From Alphaproteobacteria bacterium (lineage in GTDB: Bacteria > Planctomycetota > Phycisphaerae > UBA1845): 64,000 bases of DNA. The notes below the pieces were generated by a model. It worked only from the letters and a program-made list of their open reading frames with translations, was not told the DNA's origin and did not search any database. Positions 35,284-42,995 of the stretch are shown one piece after another. The first letter of the stretch is position 1; every line of letters begins with the position of its first letter. Made by a program: the position numbers and the translations under genes. The DNA lies in assembly GCA_028285105.1 (NCBI GenBank), contig JANQQE010000021.1, positions 1-64,000 of the forward strand. The letters run 5' to 3'.

Positions 35284-36213
35284 CTAGCCCAACAGCGTTT
35301 TTTCAATCAAATCGCAAGTCGCGTCGATCTCGCCGCTTGCCAGTCGATGGCAGTCAGCCGTCTGAAGCGCCCCCATCAGCATGGCCATCCCCACGCTGCT
35401 CTTTTTGCGAAGGTTGAACGAAAGCTGTGCCAATTCGAATCCCGTTTCTCCGCGCGTTATCGTTCGCAGTCGCGGCGTTGCCCCTGACGCGTACTTTGGA
35501 AACACGACGTGCGCAAGTCGGCACTTTCGACCCAACGATTCGTCGCCCGCAAAGCGCGGATTCACATAGGCCACACGACCCTTCTTGCCCTTGCGATAGC
35601 GCCGCGGCTGAACCATGGGCAAACCAAGATGCTCCATCACCGCAAACGAACCTTCCTTGATACAGAGCGCCTTGGGATAGGGATGAATCATTCCTTCATT
35701 GTCGATCAGTGCAAACTCATCCGACAGAAACCGCCAACCACGTGCAAGCAATCCCGCACAAAGCGTCGTCTTGCCCGAACCCGGAGCAGCCGGAAACGCA
35801 ACGCCCACTCCCTCGCGTTCCATCACCCCGGCATGAAGTTGCAGGTATCCATCCATACGCCGAACCACTTCCCAGTTCAGCGCCCACTCGACATGCGGCA
35901 GCACTTCTTCAATCCGCCGCACCGAGAACATCCGCCCCTCGCTACCGCTGATGACGAACCGCCGACCCATCGTGTAACGCGAGCGTCCCCTCTCGACCTG
36001 AACGGTTATATTCGCGCCGCCATCGTGATTATCGTAGCCGCGATACAGTTCGGCGTATTCATCGGCGAGACCTTCGATGCTGCTGGCGATTTCCGCATCA
36101 ATAACGCCGAGGCGCAATCGAACACGGTCGGCCACGATGGGGCTGGTGAAGGGGTTTTCGCGATTCAGGTCGATCGCGGTCGAGTTGATTTGAGCGGTAA
36201 GGGCAGCCGTCAT
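35284..36213 (-). CDS. HprK-related kinase of a peptide-modification operon
   Basis: A 309-residue protein whose C-terminal half resembles HPr kinase/phosphorylase: YLQLHAGVMEREGVGVAF, the P-loop PAAPGSGKTTLCAG (Lys148), and LSDEFALID carrying the acidic metal/catalytic residues. It lacks the true HprK N-terminal domain and matches the HprK-related kinase A type. Relatives phosphorylate precursor peptides, for example at a C-terminal Ser in some lasso peptides. Its start overlaps the PqqD-like stop in an ATGA. The operon order peptide, PqqD, HprK, nucleotidyltransferase indicates joint action on the small peptide. The C-terminal Ser-Ser of that peptide would be an attractive phosphorylation site; this is inference. 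Confidence 0.85.
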   Translation of the reverse strand: MTAALTAQINSTAIDLNRENPFTSPIVADRVRLRLGVIDAEIASSIEGLADEYAELYRGYDNHDGGANITVQVERGRSRYTMGRRFVISGSEGRMFSVRRIEEVLPHVEWALNWEVVRRMDGYLQLHAGVMEREGVGVAFPAAPGSGKTTLCAGLLARGWRFLSDEFALIDNEGMIHPYPKALCIKEGSFAVMEHLGLPMVQPRRYRKGKKGRVAYVNPRFAGDESLGRKCRLAHVVFPKYASGATPRLRTITRGETGFELAQLSFNLRKKSSVGMAMLMGALQTADCHRLASGEIDATCDLIEKTLLG

Positions 36214-36506
36214 CGGTCGCTGCCCACGCTTAGAAGACCGTTATCAACCATCGAACCCACCGCACCAACGACATCAATGCGCGCCTGTTGCGGAGACGCA
36301 TTCCAAACGTGGGTCAGTTTTTCGGCGATTGTTTGACAACTCGCCGACCCGTCGCAGTTTTCCCAAATAAATCGAGCCGTTGAATTCAAGCGATGGGTGG
36401 CGCCGCGATCTGGATCGTAGATCAGCGCCTCATCGTCGATGACATGGTAGGTCACATCGTCGCGACGCTGTGGCTTGCTGTTCGGTTTCGTACGCAAGGG
36501 CTCCAT
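36210..36506 (-). CDS. PqqD-family peptide-recognition protein
   Basis: A 98-residue protein with the PqqD/RiPP recognition element pattern: YHVIDDEALIYDPDRGATHRLNSTARFIWENCDG, shown here only by its parts VIDDEALIYDP and LNSTARFIWENC, then a helical C-terminus QTIAEKLTHVW and VVGAVGSMVDNGLLS. PqqD-like domains bind leader peptides and deliver them to modifying enzymes. It begins 26 bases after the small peptide's stop and overlaps the HprK-like start by 4 bases. An AAAGGG ribosome-binding site sits directly before the ATG. It corresponds to the PqqD-type member of HprK-associated systems. Confidence 0.85.
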   Translation of the reverse strand: MEPLRTKPNSKPQRRDDVTYHVIDDEALIYDPDRGATHRLNSTARFIWENCDGSASCQTIAEKLTHVWNASPQQARIDVVGAVGSMVDNGLLSVGSDR

Positions 36507-36532
36507 CCCTTTCCGATGAGTGCGAATTCGAC

Positions 36533-36748
36533 TTACGAAGAAGGGCTTGCAGCCAGCGCCTTGGTCGGAATGAACAATTGAATGACCGGTGGAACGTAGA
36601 TCAGCAGCTTGCCGGACTTGCCCAGGAATTCGCGACGATGGCGAAGATCACTGTCCGCCGGCGAGCTGTGAGCGTCGACAACTTCAATGGGCGCGCAGTC
36701 TGACTCAGCACAACGGCTGATTGAATTGTCGCGAAGCTTGTCAGACAT
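36533..36748 (-). CDS. Candidate precursor peptide with twin-Arg and YVPPVI motifs
   Basis: A 71-residue protein from the ATG at 36748 (a GTG at 36784 adds 12 residues). The first half is acidic with two cysteines (SRCAESDCAP). The second half reads HRREFLGK (Arg38-Arg39), then KLLIYVPPVIQLFIP and the tail TKALAASPSS. HRREFLGK followed by a hydrophobic stretch and ALAA resembles a Tat signal, but only four residues would remain after cleavage, so it is not an ordinary exported protein. The YxxP within YVPPVI recalls leader peptides read by RiPP recognition elements. Position just upstream of PqqD, HprK and nucleotidyltransferase genes supports a precursor role; the product is unknown. Confidence 0.6.
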   Translation of the reverse strand: MSDKLRDNSISRCAESDCAPIEVVDAHSSPADSDLRHRREFLGKSGKLLIYVPPVIQLFIPTKALAASPSS

Positions 36749-36920
36749 CAATGGCGACTCAATTCCATCCAAGAAGGTCAGCACTCATCCAGCGGGCGCA
36801 CGTCCGCCGACTGGTTCCCCGTACCTTTTTTATCGGAATAGGATCAAACCGAATTGAGTTATTGGACCGAAAGTGAATTGACGGCCGTTCAACAAGACTG
36901 AACGATCGGGTTCATCACGA

Positions 36921-37001
36921 TTATACGCCCTGCGCCACTGAACCGAAGATGTTGAAGAACCAGAAGAAAATCGATGAGAAGATACTCAAAATCAGTGACA
37001 T
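36921..37001 (-). CDS. Possible 26-residue hydrophobic membrane peptide
   Basis: An ATG at 37001 opens MSLILSIFSSIFFWFFNIFG followed by SVAQGV and TAA. The chain is a single membrane-helix-length hydrophobic stretch rich in Phe and Ile. A GAGG lies 11 bases upstream, a little far for a ribosome-binding site. It sits between the STAS gene and the peptide operon on the same strand. The hydrophobic composition is unlike random intergenic sequence, but so short a frame could be chance. Function unknown. Confidence 0.35.
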   Translation of the reverse strand: MSLILSIFSSIFFWFFNIFGSVAQGV

Positions 37002-37030
37002 CGGAAGTTTCGTCCTCTTGTAATACCGGT

Positions 37031-37393
37031 CTAGGAACTGCTTCCCGCCTGGGAAGCGCCCAACGCCACAATCGCCTCGTCAACGTCGTCGGCCATCTCG
37101 AACCACTGATCGAGTTGCGTCACATCCAACACACCACGCACAAACGATGACGCCCCACACAGCACCACCCGCGATTCGGTCATGCGGGCATGCGTTACCA
37201 GCGAGATCAGGTGCCCAAGTCCGGACGAATCGATCGTCCGCACGTTGGCCATATCGATGACGACCTTGGCACTTTTTTCGCCCACGATGGGGTGAAGCTG
37301 CTCGCGAATCGAATCCTCGGAATGCGATCCCAATTCGCCGTTGAGCCCGATCACAGATACACCGCCGCTGCGCTTGTCGATATTAATATCCAT
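37031..37393 (-). CDS. STAS-domain anti-anti-sigma factor
   Basis: A 120-residue STAS protein. The phosphorylation loop TIDSSGLGHL (Ser56/Ser57) matches SpoIIAA/RsbV, whose Ser is phosphorylated by an anti-sigma kinase and dephosphorylated by a SpoIIE/RsbU-type PP2C. Strand VIDMANVRTID and the helix after GLGHLISLVTHAR are typical. A SpoIIE-type phosphatase is encoded at 55201-56457, a possible upstream partner, but the anti-sigma kinase is not in the window. The gene is 48 bases downstream of the secreted-protein... reading order on the minus strand places it before that gene, so they may share a transcript. Confidence 0.9.
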   Translation of the reverse strand: MDINIDKRSGGVSVIGLNGELGSHSEDSIREQLHPIVGEKSAKVVIDMANVRTIDSSGLGHLISLVTHARMTESRVVLCGASSFVRGVLDVTQLDQWFEMADDVDEAIVALGASQAGSSS

Positions 37394-37441
37394 CAGTTCT
37401 TTCTGCCTCTCGGCGAACTCGATGCTCTTGCGTTCATGCGT

Positions 37442-38152
37442 TCAGTTGGAGAGATTTCCGACCCTGCGTTTCCGCAAAAGTTTGCGAAGCAGCAGGTGGT
37501 TCTCACCCATAAAATCGGTTACTTCACCCGAAACAATGAATTCGACGCTCACCGTCGAGCCCTTCGACTCGCGAATCATCCGCTCGAGCATCCGATTCGG
37601 CAACATCCGCATGGGAGGATCGGGCGTCGAGCCGGGGTTATTATCGCCCGTAAAGTTGAACACGAACCAATCCCCATCTCGCGTCAATCTGCCCGCACGA
37701 TCCACCAGAAAATACCCTTCAGGCAAACGAGCCGGGCTGCGTCTGGGGTCGTCGTTCGCCACCGGTTCACGAACCACCTCGGTTCCGGGCCGCGTACCCG
37801 GAAGCAGCGGACGGGCCTTCGGGCGATCGCGTTCAAACTGCTCCAGCACATCGTCTGCCGATACTTTCGGCGCACTTTGCATGTCGGGTGACGAGCGACG
37901 ACGGCGGCTGGGCGATCTTGTATTCATTGATTTGCTGATGTCGTCGGAAGTGGGTGCAGTACCACCCGGCTCAATTGTGACTGTATCGCTGTTGCTGACC
38001 GGTTTGACTTCTGCAATCTCTGAGGGTTCCGGCTTCTGTTCATCCTGCGACGCGGTCTGGCCCGCCGCGGTTCCTCCCAGCGACATCGCCGCAATCAACG
38101 ACATCAGACGCCAACGCATTGCCGATCCAATCGCATGTGATTTGAGCATCAT
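37442..38152 (-). CDS. Secreted protein of unknown function with Pro/Arg-rich linker
   Basis: A 236-residue protein with a signal peptide (MRWRLMSLIAAMSLGGTAAGQ, cleaved near AAG-Q), an acidic and Ser/Pro-rich linker, and a basic patch (SPSRRRRSSPD). A compact C-terminal domain begins near LPEGYFLVDRAGRLTRDGDW and continues to SVEFIVSGEVTDFMGENHLL. The phrase 'EGYFLVDRAGRL...DGDWFVF' is, to my recollection, shared by other planctomycete proteins of unknown function. It is upstream of the STAS gene on the same strand, 48 bases away. No enzymatic motif is visible; it may be a periplasmic or outer-membrane-associated factor. Confidence 0.75.
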   Translation of the reverse strand: MMLKSHAIGSAMRWRLMSLIAAMSLGGTAAGQTASQDEQKPEPSEIAEVKPVSNSDTVTIEPGGTAPTSDDISKSMNTRSPSRRRRSSPDMQSAPKVSADDVLEQFERDRPKARPLLPGTRPGTEVVREPVANDDPRRSPARLPEGYFLVDRAGRLTRDGDWFVFNFTGDNNPGSTPDPPMRMLPNRMLERMIRESKGSTVSVEFIVSGEVTDFMGENHLLLRKLLRKRRVGNLSN

Positions 38153-38338
38153 TCGAGCATCCTCCCTGCCGCATCCGTCCTTGGGGTTAACCCATTACTG
38201 CTAATGTCGTCGTCCAAACACCTCGAACACGCCACCATTGCGTGAAATTATCATCGGCTGACCTCGCTCAGATTATCCACGTTCGTCGGTTATGGGAACC
38301 CATGATTATCGGAACCCGCGTCAATTCGATTTCCTTAC

Positions 38339-40573
38339 TTACTGAAACCCCAAAACCGTACGAAGTTCTGCTGCATCCGTGACCGGTTTCTTGCAGACTT
38401 TGTTCTCGCAGACATAGACTGCCGGTTTGCCCTGCACCGGTTTTTTGCCCTTCAGCAGCGCCATTTCGTCTTCCACCAGCGACGTCTTTCCGCCGCCGGG
38501 ATTTCCGGCCAACAGTAGAATCTTATTGGGCAGGAATCCACCGTAAACCGTCTGCACCAACTCGCCGGTCTGCGAGTCAGCCGCATCGCCCGCGACAACG
38601 ATCTCTTTGACCCGTGCGTGGTACATGTCCACCGCACACAACATCCGCTCGAATTGCGACGGCGATCCTTCGACCGAGCCCTTGAAGGCTTTGAAGATCC
38701 CCTCGGCGTATTCGCGGTAGTCTGACCCATCGAGCATCACGCCCAGTCGCACCAGATTCATCGCGTGAACCGAATTGCCCGACGGAATCGCTCCATCGCG
38801 GGGGTTCTTCGAACGGGCAATCAACTTCTCCGCGTCGTTGGCTGTGAAATAAAACCCGCCACCGTTCGTATCCAGATAATGCTGGATGGTCACATCGGTC
38901 AGTGCCTGCGCTTCGGTCAGCCATCTCGGGTCGAACGTGGCTTCGTAAAGGTTCAAAAGCCCCTCGATCATGAATGCGTAGTCGCTGAGATACCCGGTCA
39001 GTCGCGACTCGCCATTGCGGTGTGTGCGAAGCAAGCGCCCATCCTTGCGCATGTTCGTCAGAACAAAGTCAGCCGCCTTCGCTGCCGACTCGGCGTACTC
39101 TGGAGCGTTCAAAACGCGAGCACCCTTGGCCAAGCTCGCGATCATCAACCCGTTCCAACCGGTCAGCACCTTGTCATCGAGCCCGGGATGGACTCGTTTC
39201 TCACGGGCGTCGTACAATTCCTTTCGACATTCAGCCATCTGCTTTTGAAAGTCGGCTGACTCAATGCCTTTGGACTTGGCAAACGCATCGGCTGGCATTT
39301 TGATTTGCAGGATGTTCTTGGCACCAGCCGGTGCATGCCCTCGCGACTCGAACCAGTTGCCCTTGCCCGTCACATCGTAGAATTCGCAGAACAATGCCCC
39401 GCGTTCCTCGCCGAGCACTTCCTTGATTTGCTCAACTTTCCAGATGTAGAACGCGCCTTCCATCCCCTCGCTGTCGGCATCGCGCGTAGAATAGAACCCG
39501 CCCGCCCTGGATTGCAGGTCGGTTAAGACATACCGGAATATATCGCGGGCGACGGCTTCGTACTGTGGGTTCTTCGTCACCTGAAATGCGTCGAGATAAA
39601 TCGCAGACACCAATGCCTGATCGTAAAGCATCTTCTCAAAGTGCGGGACCAGCCAATTGGGATCGGTGCTGTAACGACAAATACCACCGCCAAGATGATC
39701 GTAGATGCCTCCGTCAGCCATGTGCTGCAACGTGACATTGACAGCCTCCAACAACTCTGGATCGTTCGTTCTTCGATGAACCCGAAGCATTAGATCCATC
39801 GACATGCTCGGCGGAAACTTGTTACCGTCACTTTTGAAGCCACCCTTGTCACCATCGAAGTAACGGGCAAGAAGTTTGGCAACCTCGTCCACGCGATCTT
39901 TGGTAATCACATCCTTATCTGGCGCCTCGCCCTTGGCCCAATCATCCAATGCCGCCCGAATCTGCACGCTCTGCTCGGCGATGCGCTCGCGATTGGACAT
40001 CCAGAGGTTATGAATCTGACCGCAAAGCTGCATGAACTGGGCCTTGGGAAAATACGTACCCGCATAAATCGGCTCGCGCTCGCTCGTCAAAAACACCGAC
40101 ATTGGCCAACCACCGTGCCCCTTGTTCATCATCTGCGTGACGTGCATGTAGATTTCGTCAACGTCAGGCCGCTCCTCGCGATCGACCTTGACGCACACAA
40201 ACTTTTCGTTGACGAAGTCCGCCACTTCTTCGCTTTCAAACGTCTCATGCTCCATCACATGACACCAGTGACACGCTGAGTAGCCAATGCTCAAGAAGAT
40301 CGGCTTGTCTTCCTTCTTGGCTTTCGCAAACGCTTCCTCACCCCACTCGTACCAATCCACCGGATTGTGGGCATGCTGCAACAAATACGGACTCGTCGCA
40401 TCAATCAAGCGATTGGTGTGTGCGTGAGCTTGAGTTTCTTGCATGTCCTTCACTTCTCCTCCCGAGGGCGGTTCGTCTGCAACTGCCCAGTTCCCGACTA
40501 CCCAGTTCCCGTCTATGACCGCACCACATGCCAGCCAGCCAAGCAGCATTCGACGTACAATTCGTTCCGGCAT
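38339..40573 (-). CDS. DUF255 thioredoxin-like/glycan-binding-fold protein (YyaL family), exported
   Basis: A 744-residue protein. The N-terminal 32 residues are weakly signal-like ([14 protein letters not shown]... to VADEP). Residues 50-210 are the DUF255 thioredoxin-like domain with [19 protein letters not shown] and the CxxC Cys101-His-Trp-Cys104 ([14 protein letters not shown]). An alpha/alpha-toroid domain follows ([43 protein letters not shown]). Human spermatogenesis-associated protein 20 and B. subtilis YyaL share this order. The biochemical role is unsettled; redox activity is plausible. It follows the ACT-domain gene by 25 bases, suggesting one operon. The C-terminus carries a further Cys pair (VCENKVCKK). 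Confidence 0.9.
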   Translation of the reverse strand: MPERIVRRMLLGWLACGAVIDGNWVVGNWAVADEPPSGGEVKDMQETQAHAHTNRLIDATSPYLLQHAHNPVDWYEWGEEAFAKAKKEDKPIFLSIGYSACHWCHVMEHETFESEEVADFVNEKFVCVKVDREERPDVDEIYMHVTQMMNKGHGGWPMSVFLTSEREPIYAGTYFPKAQFMQLCGQIHNLWMSNRERIAEQSVQIRAALDDWAKGEAPDKDVITKDRVDEVAKLLARYFDGDKGGFKSDGNKFPPSMSMDLMLRVHRRTNDPELLEAVNVTLQHMADGGIYDHLGGGICRYSTDPNWLVPHFEKMLYDQALVSAIYLDAFQVTKNPQYEAVARDIFRYVLTDLQSRAGGFYSTRDADSEGMEGAFYIWKVEQIKEVLGEERGALFCEFYDVTGKGNWFESRGHAPAGAKNILQIKMPADAFAKSKGIESADFQKQMAECRKELYDAREKRVHPGLDDKVLTGWNGLMIASLAKGARVLNAPEYAESAAKAADFVLTNMRKDGRLLRTHRNGESRLTGYLSDYAFMIEGLLNLYEATFDPRWLTEAQALTDVTIQHYLDTNGGGFYFTANDAEKLIARSKNPRDGAIPSGNSVHAMNLVRLGVMLDGSDYREYAEGIFKAFKGSVEGSPSQFERMLCAVDMYHARVKEIVVAGDAADSQTGELVQTVYGGFLPNKILLLAGNPGGGKTSLVEDEMALLKGKKPVQGKPAVYVCENKVCKKPVTDAAELRTVLGFQ

Positions 40574-40598
40574 GTATTTGATCTCCTAATGATCCAGG

Positions 40599-41069
40599 CT
40601 ACTTGCGCTTCGACGCGCCTGTCGCGCGTTGCTTGTTTCGCAGGTTGCCCTTTATATCCTTCGTGGGCGATTGCTTCGATTTCAACACCTTGATCGCCTT
40701 GGCCATGTTCTGCACCTTGAAGATTCCGATCGCCTTACCGCCTGCTGCACCCGTCGTCGAATACAGGTATGAAATCGGAACGCGGCTGGCCGACAACTTC
40801 TCGCAAACGTCGGCGACCATGCCCGGTTTGTTCGACATCGTCACCGCCAGCACGGTGACTTCGGTCATCGACAAATTCATTCGCTTGAACACGCTGCGGG
40901 CTTTTTCAGGGTTGCGGGCGACAATCCGAAGCACACCATGCTCCGATGCATCCATCATGGTCAGCGCGATGATGTTGATCTTCGCCAACGCCAACTCGCG
41001 ACACACCCGGCCCAACGTGTCGGGTTTATTTCCGAGAAAGAGCGAAAACTGCGTTAACGTGTCGATCAT
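40599..41069 (-). CDS. Tandem ACT-domain protein
   Basis: A 156-residue protein made of two ACT domains: SLFLGNKPDTLGRVCRELA at the N-terminus and TVLAVTMSNKPGMVADVCEKL from residue 72, each with the NKPG/NKPDTL ligand-loop signature. ACT domains bind small molecules, commonly amino acids, and regulate enzymes. A Lys/Arg-rich tail (residues 130-156) is atypical. A GGAGGG ribosome-binding site precedes the ATG. It is the first gene of the unit with the DUF255 gene. The ligand is not predictable. Confidence 0.9.
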   Translation of the reverse strand: MIDTLTQFSLFLGNKPDTLGRVCRELALAKINIIALTMMDASEHGVLRIVARNPEKARSVFKRMNLSMTEVTVLAVTMSNKPGMVADVCEKLSASRVPISYLYSTTGAAGGKAIGIFKVQNMAKAIKVLKSKQSPTKDIKGNLRNKQRATGASKRK

Positions 41070-41285
41070 CGAAACCCTCCAATGCCCAATTGAATCCGAA
41101 GCGAAACTGAATCGTCGCCGTGATCGAAGTACCTACTTCGCAAATAGAAAGACGGCGATCAAGACCGACAATTCAAGTTTGTATGTACGGGAAAGTCATC
41201 AGAAGTCTATCGCCATCGCGGAAGCGCGACAAACCAGTGGAAAACGTCACAAAGTCGAGAGCGATCGCCAGCCCAGCCACGTTAC

Positions 41286-41325
41286 AAAAAAAAGCACCCA
41301 CAGACACGATCGTCTGCGGGTGCTT
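41286..41325 (-). terminator. Intrinsic terminator of the Gly/Asp-rich surface protein gene
   Basis: On the minus strand a 14-bp stem (AAGCACCCGCAGAC with GTCTGTGGGTGCTT, one G-U pair) and a 6-base loop is followed by a run of T residues overlapping the stem end. It lies about 50 bases after the stop codon at 41378. Confidence 0.9.
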
Positions 41326-41377
41326 GTTTCGATTCCTGACTTCATGGCGCCTTCTTGACCGGCACCGGTTTGGATTG

Positions 41378-42517
41378 CTATCTCATTCGACGACTGCGAT
41401 TGTTGCGCGTGACACCCCACATCATCGCCAAACCGGAAAGGATCGTCATCATCGTTCCGGTCATACCCACTGCACAGAGTCCACCGCCGGTTGTGGTCGT
41501 TCCGCCGTTACCGTCGTCGCCATTGTTGTCGCCATCGTTACCACCGCCGTCGCTTGAGCCGTCGTTGTCGGTCCCATCATTACCCGAATTGTCATCACCG
41601 GTTCCATCATCGCCAGTCTCGTCGCCCGAGCCATCGCCATTGGAACCTTCGTCACCACCAGTACCGCTGTCACCACCGGACCCGCTGCCGTCATCGGTAC
41701 CGCCGTCGTCATTTCCAGTTCCGCCATCATCCCCACCGTCACCGGTACCGGTACCTTCATCGCCAGTACCGCCATCATCTGTGCCACCATCATCCGTTCC
41801 GCCACCATCATTACCACCGTCGTCGGTTCCGCCGCCACCGCCTGTACCACCTCCTCCACCGCCGGTACCGCCACCACCACCGTTCGTGGCAGCCGACACC
41901 GTAATGGTCAGCGGCAAGGCATCCGAACCATCATTGCGTCCAGCGAATCCGCCACCGATACTGTATTCATTGTAGGCATCGGGGTTACTGGCAAATGAAA
42001 GCGTTTGCCCCGACGCGCCAGCCATATCTGGCGAAAGCAAACTGGCATTGCGAAATATATAAAACTCGTGAACGCCCTCCGCGTCAGCTCGGACCTCAAA
42101 AGTGCCCAAGAGAAAATCGGTCACCGGATCGTTGATCGAAGTCGCAGGATTGTTTGCAAATCCTCCGACAAAAGATGCGCCACCAACGGTACCTGTAACA
42201 CCCGAACTACCGAAACCATTGGCCGGCGTATTCGCCGCCACAAACAGTGCGGCATTCTCGACCCGATCGGGCGTTGCAGAAGTGCCGCTGTGATTCTGCG
42301 CGGCAGCAGTTAGAGAGAACGCATACCCACCCAAGCCAAAGTTGTCGGCTTCGTCGGCGTCCTGTGTCCATAGCACATTGACCAATACCGAATCGCCAAC
42401 CTCAACCGAAGCACTGACCGGATCGCCCGAGGCAAATTCGATAGAAAGTTCGGACGCCTGCGCGGTCATCGACCACGTCAGACCAACCACCGCCAACAAC
42501 CCAAGTAAATTTCGCAC
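41378..42517 (-). CDS. Secreted protein with Gly/Asp-rich linker and Cys-containing C-terminal sorting-like tail
   Basis: The start is GTG at 42517, set by a perfect AGGAGG nine bases upstream (42527-42532). The resulting 379 residues begin with a signal peptide (VRNLLGLLAVVGLTWSMTAQ). Residues 23-210 form a beta-rich domain resembling cohesin-like or PEP-CTERM-type surface domains (LSIEFASGDPVSASVEVGDS, LLGTFEVRADAEGVHEFYI). About 130 residues of Gly/Asp/Thr/Ser low complexity follow. The end is GGGLCAVGMTGTMMTIL (Cys348), a membrane helix and NNRSRRMR: the tripartite layout of a C-terminal sorting signal, reminiscent of MYXO-CTERM-type tails. Such tails are processed by exosortases or glutamic intramembrane proteases. 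Ligand unknown. Confidence 0.8.
   Translation of the reverse strand: MRNLLGLLAVVGLTWSMTAQASELSIEFASGDPVSASVEVGDSVLVNVLWTQDADEADNFGLGGYAFSLTAAAQNHSGTSATPDRVENAALFVAANTPANGFGSSGVTGTVGGASFVGGFANNPATSINDPVTDFLLGTFEVRADAEGVHEFYIFRNASLLSPDMAGASGQTLSFASNPDAYNEYSIGGGFAGRNDGSDALPLTITVSAATNGGGGGTGGGGGGTGGGGGTDDGGNDGGGTDDGGTDDGGTGDEGTGTGDGGDDGGTGNDDGGTDDGSGSGGDSGTGGDEGSNGDGSGDETGDDGTGDDNSGNDGTDNDGSSDGGGNDGDNNGDDGNGGTTTTGGGLCAVGMTGTMMTILSGLAMMWGVTRNNRSRRMR
41490..41884 (-). repeat. Degenerate GGT/GAT trinucleotide-rich tract encoding the Gly/Asp linker
   Basis: About 395 bases of imperfect triplets (GGT, GGC, GAT, GAC, ACC) encode the Gly/Asp/Thr/Ser linker. The bias keeps several other frames on both strands open as spurious Pro/Ser-, His/Arg- or Met/Val/Thr-rich chains. 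Length variation between strains by slippage would be expected. Confidence 0.8.
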
Positions 42518-42995
42518 TGAAGCTTGCCTCCTGAAAATGAAACTCTCTTTCGAAAGTTTCCAATAAACTCTATTACCCCGGCGTTCTTCCCAATTTATCG
42601 ACCGACCATTTGCAATGGTTGCACTGATAGACAATCGATATCGATCCACCATCGATTCACCGTCAAATTGCCCATTATCGGCCCCCTCAAATATTAGCCG
42701 CCACGAATTTAGAATTCTGCCACTTCTCCGAATACCATGGCAAATCAGCCGAAACGGCCCCGCCAACCCTCAAAGGCATGGGTCGCCCGTCAAAATCTTG
42801 CGAATTTCTACTCTGCACGTTCTTGCAACCGATCTAACAGAAACCTCGACTCCATGCGCGACAATCATGACCGCATCGTTTGAGTGCATCGAAATTGGGT
42901 CGCGCCAAAATTTGAAGCAACAGGTATCGCTGCTATGCTTACCCCGAATTAAAGCCACAACGAACGATGTCCCCTCAACGGAGTGTCACTGCAAA
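42518..42995. other. Divergent spacer between the surface-protein and MFS/spermidine-synthase genes
   Basis: The left edge holds the AGGAGG site (42527-42532) of the leftward gene and, just beyond, an imperfect palindrome around CTTTCGAAAG (near 42546-42555) in its leader. The right part is in frame with the rightward gene, with an ATG at 42867, but that stretch has no homology-like character and precedes the expected first membrane helix. No clear promoters. Confidence 0.4.

Noticed and set aside
36533..36748. Reading the small peptide as an ordinary Tat-exported protein
   Set aside because: Cleavage after the signal-like ALAA would leave only four residues, and the twin-Arg motif lies in the middle of the chain rather than at the N-terminus.
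41490..41884. CRISPR-like or tandem-repeat array
   Set aside because: There are no constant repeats or spacers; it is an imperfect coding triplet bias.
41355..41975. Rightward Pro/Ser/Val-rich open frame opposite the Gly/Asp linker, and His/Arg-rich and Met/Thr/Val-rich frames in the same stretch
   Set aside because: All arise from the biased triplets of the real leftward gene, which has a signal peptide, AGGAGG site and terminator; the alternatives have none.
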